From an uncultured Oscillospiraceae bacterium (GTDB lineage: Bacteria; Bacillota; Clostridia; Oscillospirales; Oscillospiraceae), in NCBI GenBank assembly GCA_900763675.1, contig CAAFLE010000040.1, forward strand, positions 1-21,944: a stretch of DNA of 21,944 bases, written 5' to 3'. Below, in pieces: positions 17,701 to 21,944 of the stretch. The position numbers were made by a program, and so were the translations under genes. The notes below the pieces were generated by a model. The model searched no databases and was not told the origin of the DNA. It saw only the letters and a list, made by a program, of their open reading frames with translations. Positions within the stretch are counted from its first letter, which is position 1. Every line of letters begins with the position of its first letter.

Positions 17701-20700
17701 TGATCCGGGCGTGTTCCTCTCGGCGCAGGCTCCTGCCGCCGTCCGGTTCGACGAGACCGGCGCCGGCGCCACGGGCATCGAGATATGCTCCGGCGGCGCT
17801 CTCATAAACAACAACGCGCTCAACATCCTCAAGGGCGCGGGCATCTCCGTGAAGGAGAATGCGACGCTTGCCAACAACGGCTCGATGGTCGTTTCCGAGG
17901 CGGGCGTCACCATCGACGGAACCTATCAGGCGGGCGAGAACTCCCGCGTCAATCTGGACACCTCCGGCGTCAGCACCGTTAGCGGCATTGAGCGCAAGGA
18001 CATGACGAACGTGTGCATCGCCGTGAGCGAGGACGACATCGTTACCGCGTTCGCGACTGCCGGTGAGGCCCGCGCCGTTGACGTCCGCATCAAGGACGGC
18101 ACGCAGATCAAGCTGACCGCCGATCTTGTCATCCCGGCGAACGGGAGTCTCTCCCTGAACGATTCAGCGCAGCTTACGGTGCCGCAGGGCGTCGCGCTGA
18201 CGAACAACGGCTATCTGTACGCCGGGGACAGCGCCATACTTACCGTTCTCGGCACGCTTGCCGGGACCGGCACGGGCGACGTCGGCATCTACAATATAGA
18301 TACCTCCGGCGCCGCCTCCGCCAACACCAAGGGTCTGACGTTCTTCGCCTCGGTCACGACGACGGCGGAGCTGAAGGACGCTATCGCCAAGAAAGCGGTC
18401 AACATCTATATCAACGCAGAAAGCATGATGCTCGAAGAGAGCGTTACGGTCCCGAAGGGCGTCACGCTGACGAACAACGCGAGTGCGCTTCAGGTGGAGA
18501 GTACGCTCACCATCGCGGCGGGCGCTGCGCTGGTGAATAACGCGGTGGTCCTTGTCGGCGACGGCAAGCTCGCCGTGAACGGAACGTACACGCCCGTCGG
18601 GGATTCCTCCCTGCTCTTTGATTACAGCACGGGAAGAAGCTACTCGACCTATGTTACCGGTATAAACTATAAGAACCTGCTGACGCTGGTCACGTTCGCG
18701 GAAAAGGAAGCGGACATCCGCAAGAACTTTGCCGCGAGCGCGAAGGTGTATTCGGCGGACGTGCATCTCGCGGACGACGACATCGCGCTGACCGCCGATC
18801 TTACGGTCCCGGAAAACGGCTATCTGTGCATTTCCGGCGTCGCCGAGCTCACCGTACCGAGCGGCAAGACGCTCACGAACAACGGCATGATCCGGCTTGA
18901 CGGCGACGGCAAGCTGACCGTGACGGCGGGCGCGGCGCTGAATATCAACGGCAGTCTCCTCGCGGTGGATACCTCGCTCGTGACCGTGGAGGGAACGGCG
19001 AACGTCAGCGAATCGGGCCACATCAGCGCCGGTATCGAAAACTGGCGCTGCCCCGGCACGCTGAACGACGCCGACGATGGCTTTGCACCCACGGCGGAGG
19101 CTACGACCGTGGCGGCGCTGGAAGAGGCGATCGCCGCCGGAGCCAAGCGTCTCTATGTCTCGGGCGATATGACACTCGACAAGGATTTTGAACTCCCTGA
19201 GGGCGTCAGTCTCACGGTCTCCGGCGCGGACAATTCTCTCACCGTCCCGGCGGACCGCACGCTGAAGCTCGAAGGCGGTCTCGACATCGACGCCAACGGC
19301 GCCGTCCTCGTGGACGAGAACGGCACGCTCACCGTGAGCGGCGGCAGTATTTTCATCGACGCCGGTACGCTCACCGTGAACGGGACGTACGATTCCTCCT
19401 TTGCGGGAAAAATTACCTTTTTCGCAGACGCCGGAAACTATAAGACCGACCTCACCGGCGTTGCAGCACGGGACATCAAGCTGGCCGGATGCCCGCAGAG
19501 TGAGGAAGCCCTCCGGGCGCTCCTTGCCGCCGCGGCGGACGCCTGCTTCGTGAACCCGATACTCTTCGACACGTCGATCGCGCTCTCCGACGATCTGACA
19601 ATCCCGGGGAATGTGCGCATCTCGATGTACAGCGGCGCGATCCTCACCGTATCGGCGGGCAAAACGCTCACGATCGAGAAAAGAGCAAACGCCATTCATT
19701 ACAATAACGGTCTGGAGCTTTGGGGCAACGCCAGACTGGACATCGAAGCGGACGCGCAGCTGATCAATAACGGTAGTCTGGATTGCAGCCTGTCGCTGGA
19801 GGAAAACAGCAAGCTGCACATCAAGACCGGCGCGACGCTGATCAACAACGCCTCCATGTACGTATGGAGTCCTGCCGAGATCACGGTAGACGGCACGTTC
19901 ATCATGAATTCGGGAAGCCGCGCCGAGATCGACCTTGACAGCTGGAACTGTGCCGGAACGCTGGAGGACTACAGCGGCGGTCATCTTACGATCAGCGCCT
20001 TCCCGACCACCGCGGCGGAGCTGGAAAACATGATTGCCAAGGGCGCAACGGACATCGGCATATTCAGCAGCATCACCCTGCGGAAGAATCTTACGATCCC
20101 CGAGGGCGTGACCGTCTATATGGGCAATGGCGACGGACAGGCGCTGACCGTTCCGAAGGGCATCACGCTGACGAACCACGGCACGCTCGACATCGCCGAA
20201 CCGGCGGTGTTCACCGTGGCGGGTACGTTCATCAACGAGGACACGGGTTCCGCCAGAATCGAGTATTCCTGCCTGCGGATCACCGGAAAGTTCTACGACG
20301 ATAACGGGATGACGGATTGGTATGTGAATGCCGGTACCGCGGAAGAGCTTACCGCTGCGCTGGCAAGCGGCGCGGACACCGTCTATGTGCGGGATAGCAT
20401 CCAACTCAGCGACTCGTGCCGGGTGGACGGCAAGAGACTCGTGATCTACGGATCGCTGACCGTTCCCAAGGGCTATGTGCTGTACAACGACGGCGAGATC
20501 TATGTACACGGCACGCTGGACGTGCTGGGCGACTTTTACGGCAACGCGCCGTACGCGTTCTACGGCAGCACGGTAACGCCGGACAGCGTCCCCCGCCATA
20601 CGGAGGGTGAGAAGGCGGAAAGCATTACGCTCTTCGGCTCCGACACGGTGCTTATCGGTACGGAGACCGTATATACCTATTACATCCAGCCGGATAACGC

Positions 20701-21944
20701 ATGGAGCGATTGGGCGTCCTTTGAAATCGTATCCGGCGGCGGCCTTGCGGACATTAACGCCGAAAGCGGCGTATTCTCCGCCGGCATGACGCCCGGCACG
20801 GTCGTCATCCGCGCCGAAACGTTTGACGGCTCGGGCGTATACGCGGAAAAGACCGTCGAGATCGTGGAGACCGAGCCGGAATACGACACGAAGCTCGCGC
20901 TCACCCAGACGACGGCGGCGCAGGGCGACGAGGTCGCGCTGGAGCTGTCTCTCGAGGGCAACCCGGGGCTTATATATCTCTCCGCCTACCTGTGCTATGA
21001 TCGGAGCCAGCTGGAGCTTCTCTCCGTGGAGGACGCCGGTATAACGGGCTGGTACGCCTATGTCGGCGATGATACGTTGGAGAGCATCACGTGGTCGGAT
21101 AATGAAGTTTCCACCGTTAACGGCACGATCGCCACGCTGCACTTCCGCGTCCGGGACGGCGCGGCGGCGGGTCCGGTGCGCGTAACGCTCACCGGCAGAC
21201 TTGCACATGACGCGGACGGAAACGATGTGAACGTCTCCATGACGCCCGGTGGCGTAACAGTAAAGAACCACGCGCTCCGCCCGGCGGAAACCGATTACCT
21301 TGTGAGCGGAAAGAAGCTGACCTTCACACTCTGGAATATCCCGAAGAACGCCAAGGCGGCGGCGACGTGGTCGCTCGCGGCGGGCGACGAGGCATACGCC
21401 TCCCTGTCCTCCTCCGGCGTGCTGACAGCAAAAGCGGTGGACAGCGAACACACCGTTACCGTGACCGCGACCGCCAAGGACGGCGAAACGCTGACGAGGA
21501 CCGTCCGCATCCTGCCGAAGACTACCAAAGTCGAGCTGACGCTCGACGGCGCAGCAGTGACCGGCACGATGGCGGTGGATATGTACGCACAGCCTGTGAT
21601 GCAGCTTGCCGCGGCGACATACCCGGCGGACGCGCTGGACGAGGTAAAATGGACGAGCAGCGCGACATCGGTTGCGCGGGTGGACGAGAACGGACTCGTA
21701 ACGCTCGTGAAGCCGGGCAAGGCAGTCATCAAGGCGGCGGCGCAGGACGGCTCCGGCAAGACCGCACAGCTGACCCTGACCGTAACGTACCTCGACGCTG
21801 CCAGCAAGCTGACGCTGAAGGCGGCGGACGTGCCGAAGCTCGGACTCCAGCCGGGACAGAGCGTGCAGCTGACGCTCTCCGGAAAGAACGAGATCGCGGC
21901 GGAAAATATTGAATTTACCATTCCGGAAAAGCAGGCGGCGATGG
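11726..21944 (+). CDS. Giant secreted repeat protein, adhesin-like, with cohesin-like and Ig-like domains (3' end outside window)
   Basis: The frame stays open for at least 3,406 codons to the window edge; I read it through and saw no stop. The signal peptide is about 24 residues (MKRWFSLFLALLMVF..., cleavage after VSALA). A Pro/Glu/Ala-rich stalk follows to about residue 90. Residues ~110-2965 hold about 20 beta-rich half-units, each with a short helix-like start (TTLEELKAAL or ITEAQLRAA type) followed by strands such as GGSLTVPSGVTLTNNG, so a parallel beta-solenoid fold is likely. Seven copies of an NWSCTGTY-like motif (W at 386, 671, 955, 1240, 1525, 2440, 2740) mark super-repeats. Residues ~2969-3051 are Ig-like, ~3052-3182 cohesin-like, and ~3187 onward Big_2-type. 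I prefer GTG 11726 because AGGAAGG (11710-11716) is 9 bases upstream; in-frame ATG 11717 abuts that site. The cell-anchoring part is not visible. A role in adhesion or scaffolding at the cell surface is inference. Confidence 0.9.
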   Translation, partial: MKRWFSLFLALLMVFSLLPVSALAEDDAPAAEPTEEVSLPAEETPEPEPSAEPTAEPEPSAEPTAEPEPSAEPEQPAQTEEQGETEAADEPSPLALDETADDTSETESVEAQLRAAIQTAIQNGSGSFEVSENLTLSESLTIPDGFTLNITGDAVTLTIPNGVTLTNEGDVYVNSGATIRIKAGGTMVNALALSLFSRGALVVENGGSFQFVDTGFANVWGGTITVSESGIYSYGDAYSNHTDFHTEGGDYTTDLIGLPADFVTLVTNVSTEDGIRAVFAKSGQVHSVCAILSDTASVELASGLEIPADGELQITGAASLTVPAGMTLTNNGFIYMSDSARLTINQGAEAVNNGTINAYGSSQIAVAGTFTAAKGSQIDKESDANWSCTGTYIDNGKITTVAELEEALAAATFWDTVTVNTAITLDRDITVPERVTLAFGNGGSLTVPSGYTFTNNGLFVTEGDASVTVQAGGKFANPGSINLLPGSSFTVEENGVFQNDNFLWVENATVAVNGTYTDSETTHISYSIDNLSFTMTMTGIDPGKVKLSYQFTGEKTDDALTEAFTRAAEYGSVQVTLVKGASVSCSSDVTIPENGELLLRDTSEITVLAGAAITNYGDITLMETSKLTVGEGGTLENHGTVSAKGNSLITVAGFFSDAFSGTLNKESDANWSCTGSYMLHTAVSTLDELKAALAVDADHVSVFINDPITIESDFTVPRACQLLIENGGSLTVSGGTFTNNGSLNVLKSGTLTVNESAEFVNAGLAYINGGTLTVNGTYTPQGERGRLNYATSIGEAYPEEQVGVPASYVTRGYDTTSITEEQLRSALADTRFYAVNVTLRGSAAVDITSDLTLPEKSNLVLRDTTAVTVKNGATLTNNGFLNIGADSAVTVEDGSQLVNRSDIYMQENGKLTVEAGAVLTNYDTVTAAERSVITVEGTFYAASGSTLDKESDNNWSCTGTYEDLPIPNEDVIVTTLEELKAAFADHTFAILTGTIALDSDFTVPESRVLIIDGGSLTVPNGVTLTVIGAVSITAPGTLIVNEGGTLKNGGGVMADAGMLTVNGTYTPLEDSGVTYITSIGDTYPEEQVGVPASCVTMEYKAESITEAQLRAAYADTHFRRVVVDLDSSAAVDITYNFTLPENGGLVLWDTSVVTVKGGTFTNSGNLTIGANSVLTVADSAILTNRSQIYMQGSGKLNVEPNARVLNYGTVNATGSSRITVEGTFYAASGSTLSKDSDDNWSCTGTYEDLPIPNDDVTVTTLEELKAALNSEEEYLCLWLRSAVALDGSLTVPSSRTLVVQDGGKLTVPSGATLTNEGSININAAGEIAVADGGKLENNGYITVRGGKLAVNGEYTTQGRLVYCPAGGSTLSDDITGIASAIVNVEYWADSMTGAELIAAFDNREVNGVTVALQNSASVELTADLEIPANGTLILRDTSALTVTNGAKIISEGNVQMYGSAALTLSDGTEFKNNGTLRMSGEAKLTVTEGATLANTATLDATEDSLLTINGTFSNNTYFLIAKKNWSCTGTIEGNVNFSLSSAEEIAEALTAGETSIYVANDVTLTESVTIPAGTMFQIDGNLTIAEGATFTNEGTFLLFAPSKLIIQGTFINDGPGNAQVDAFGVSIEGGTLLNNNGMFVRSAEVWSEEEIRAAIAAEADRIMIFGSITVNGDLEIPQNVRLSVEADGSLTVNGGAALTNRGTISVWGSMYVYGTYTGNPVYLYTNGVLEPSSIPHVAASNMREEEKALRDAIADTEAEWWEYTLTNEIALSGDLDIPEGFYLYVEEGGKLIVPSGFTLTNRGMLLVNGGVINVQPNSRMVNDGSVQVLSTGRITVDALAELENNRSMGANGGQIYVNGEYIHGANANVWFAMTNGSSYRTNISGISRSYLDLNYIPETDADLKDAFAQHKYVKSITIALGAKDLTVGFDLTVPENAFLTLEGGSVLTVKPGITLTNNGTINVISNSRLVVSEGAVLVNNGTIEAVEEDSFFDPGVFLSAQAPAAVRFDETGAGATGIEICSGGALINNNALNILKGAGISVKENATLANNGSMVVSEAGVTIDGTYQAGENSRVNLDTSGVSTVSGIERKDMTNVCIAVSEDDIVTAFATAGEARAVDVRIKDGTQIKLTADLVIPANGSLSLNDSAQLTVPQGVALTNNGYLYAGDSAILTVLGTLAGTGTGDVGIYNIDTSGAASANTKGLTFFASVTTTAELKDAIAKKAVNIYINAESMMLEESVTVPKGVTLTNNASALQVESTLTIAAGAALVNNAVVLVGDGKLAVNGTYTPVGDSSLLFDYSTGRSYSTYVTGINYKNLLTLVTFAEKEADIRKNFAASAKVYSADVHLADDDIALTADLTVPENGYLCISGVAELTVPSGKTLTNNGMIRLDGDGKLTVTAGAALNINGSLLAVDTSLVTVEGTANVSESGHISAGIENWRCPGTLNDADDGFAPTAEATTVAALEEAIAAGAKRLYVSGDMTLDKDFELPEGVSLTVSGADNSLTVPADRTLKLEGGLDIDANGAVLVDENGTLTVSGGSIFIDAGTLTVNGTYDSSFAGKITFFADAGNYKTDLTGVAARDIKLAGCPQSEEALRALLAAAADACFVNPILFDTSIALSDDLTIPGNVRISMYSGAILTVSAGKTLTIEKRANAIHYNNGLELWGNARLDIEADAQLINNGSLDCSLSLEENSKLHIKTGATLINNASMYVWSPAEITVDGTFIMNSGSRAEIDLDSWNCAGTLEDYSGGHLTISAFPTTAAELENMIAKGATDIGIFSSITLRKNLTIPEGVTVYMGNGDGQALTVPKGITLTNHGTLDIAEPAVFTVAGTFINEDTGSARIEYSCLRITGKFYDDNGMTDWYVNAGTAEELTAALASGADTVYVRDSIQLSDSCRVDGKRLVIYGSLTVPKGYVLYNDGEIYVHGTLDVLGDFYGNAPYAFYGSTVTPDSVPRHTEGEKAESITLFGSDTVLIGTETVYTYYIQPDNAWSDWASFEIVSGGGLADINAESGVFSAGMTPGTVVIRAETFDGSGVYAEKTVEIVETEPEYDTKLALTQTTAAQGDEVALELSLEGNPGLIYLSAYLCYDRSQLELLSVEDAGITGWYAYVGDDTLESITWSDNEVSTVNGTIATLHFRVRDGAAAGPVRVTLTGRLAHDADGNDVNVSMTPGGVTVKNHALRPAETDYLVSGKKLTFTLWNIPKNAKAAATWSLAAGDEAYASLSSSGVLTAKAVDSEHTVTVTATAKDGETLTRTVRILPKTTKVELTLDGAAVTGTMAVDMYAQPVMQLAAATYPADALDEVKWTSSATSVARVDENGLVTLVKPGKAVIKAAAQDGSGKTAQLTLTVTYLDAASKLTLKAADVPKLGLQPGQSVQLTLSGKNEIAAENIEFTIPEKQAAM
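11881..11940 (+). repeat. Exact 30-bp tandem repeat in the Pro/Glu-rich stalk
   Basis: Bases 11881-11910 and 11911-11940 are identical, each encoding a ten-residue AEPTAEPEPS-type unit, and a degenerate copy precedes them. Such in-frame repeats in a surface-protein stalk can expand or contract by slippage without breaking the frame. Confidence 0.95.
14521..14671 (+). repeat. Near-identical 151-bp direct repeat, copy 1
   Basis: This segment is repeated at 15376-15526, exactly 855 bases downstream, with about 7 differences by eye. It encodes the end of one super-repeat (ITVEGTFYAASGSTL, NWSCTGTYEDLPIP) and the start of the next (TTLEELKAA). Confidence 0.92.
15376..15526 (+). repeat. Near-identical 151-bp direct repeat, copy 2
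   Basis: This is the second copy of 14521-14671, in the same reading frame. The identity is far higher than between other repeat units, pointing to a recent duplication or gene conversion within the gene. Confidence 0.92.
20879..21270 (+). other. Cohesin-like domain within the giant protein
   Basis: Residues about 3052-3182 read like a type of cohesin fold: they start with a KLALTQTTAAQGDEVALELSL stretch, continue with GLIYLSAYLCYDRSQLELLSV and the later TVNGTIATLHFRV, and end with a conserved small-residue strand (VRVTLTG). This order (GDEVxVxVxL, then YDxxxLELxxV, then GxIAxLxFxV) is characteristic of cohesin and related carbohydrate-adhesion domains. A cohesin would bind a dockerin on a partner protein; no dockerin is seen in this window. 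The call is by pattern only. Confidence 0.7.
21527..21784 (+). other. Bacterial Ig-like (Big_2-type) domain within the giant protein
   Basis: Residues about 3268-3353 show the Big_2 pattern: a start with TTKVELTLDG, the middle AATYPADALDEVKWTSSATSVARVDENGLVTLVKPGKAVIKA, and an ending LTLTV strand. A related but more divergent unit precedes it (about 21286-21525, with WSLAAGD and SSSGVLTAKAV), and another Ig-like unit lies before the cohesin-like domain (20632-20878). A further one begins before the window ends. Confidence 0.8.

Larger units (their letters stand above)
12026..20620 (+). repeat. Solenoid repeat region of the giant protein (about 20 half-units)
   Basis: By eye I count about 21 half-units, each beginning with a motif like (S/T)xxELxxAxA and continuing through (L/V)TVPxGxTLTNNG. 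Starts fall near 12050, 12545, 12920, 13395, 13780, 14180, 14650, 15040, 15505, 15900, 16345, 16660, 16950, 17420, 18020, 18360, 18700, 19105, 19498, 20010 and 20335. Up to about 16300 two types alternate (TTLEEL-type ending near WSCTG, and ITEAQL-type with DTSxxTV), giving a period of 852-855 bases between WSCTG motifs. Beyond that the pattern loosens and the W motif disappears until 19043. Confidence 0.85.

Noticed and set aside
12026..20620. CRISPR array or non-coding tandem repeat
   Set aside because: The repeats are long, diverged, in frame and translate to a consistent protein pattern; there are no short identical repeats with unique spacers.
18164..21451. 1,095-codon open frame on the minus strand
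   Set aside because: It lies antisense to the giant repeat gene and mirrors its codon bias. The product is Arg/Val/His-rich without family features, and the plus frame has a signal peptide, promoter and recognisable domains.

Overview
The window is GC-rich DNA read almost entirely on the + strand. Gene content, strong GG(A)AGG-type ribosome binding sites and a giant secreted repeat protein with Ig-like and cohesin-like modules suggest an anaerobic, probably gut-associated Firmicute of the Clostridia (an Oscillospiraceae-type organism is my guess). That placement is inference; no rRNA or other marker gene is present.

Left edge, 1-537: the C-terminal part of a membrane protein of the PTS_EIIC_2 / PfoR-like family. 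Next comes a 422-base gene-free stretch (538-959). It holds a weak terminator, an AT-rich probable promoter, and a strongly structured leader that contains a GCCACTGT element like the one in cobalamin riboswitches.

960-11526: one co-directional catabolic cluster that matches the lower part of the nicotinate fermentation pathway described in Eubacterium barkeri. The order is enamidase (ena), a DUF1185 'amino acid synthesis' family protein, 2,3-dimethylmalate dehydratase large and small subunits (dmdA, dmdB), AdoCbl-dependent 2-methyleneglutarate mutase (mgm), 3-methylitaconate isomerase (mii), a MutL/GlmL-type actin-like ATPase, 2,3-dimethylmalate lyase (dml) and a serine-dehydratase-like Fe-S 2-(hydroxymethyl)glutarate dehydratase (hmd). 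Together they would take 1,4,5,6-tetrahydro-6-oxonicotinate via 2-formylglutarate, 2-(hydroxymethyl)glutarate, 2-methyleneglutarate, 3-methylitaconate, dimethylmaleate and dimethylmalate to propionate and pyruvate. The 2-formylglutarate reductase (hgd) and the two upstream enzymes (nicotinate dehydrogenase, 6-hydroxynicotinate reductase) are not in this window. Strong intergenic hairpins interrupt the cluster at 2819-2848 and 7707-7732, and it ends at a good intrinsic terminator (11553-11594) that may work in both directions.

11637-21944: a separate transcription unit with a near-consensus promoter (TTGACA, 17 bp, TTTAAT). It encodes a giant secreted protein that is still open at the right edge (at least 3,406 codons). 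Its parts are a signal peptide, a Pro/Glu-rich stalk, about twenty repeated solenoid half-units of roughly 140 residues (paired into about 285-residue super-repeats in the first part), an Ig-like domain, a cohesin-like domain and further Ig-like (Big_2-type) domains. It looks like a surface adhesin or scaffold, with no evident link to the catabolic cluster.
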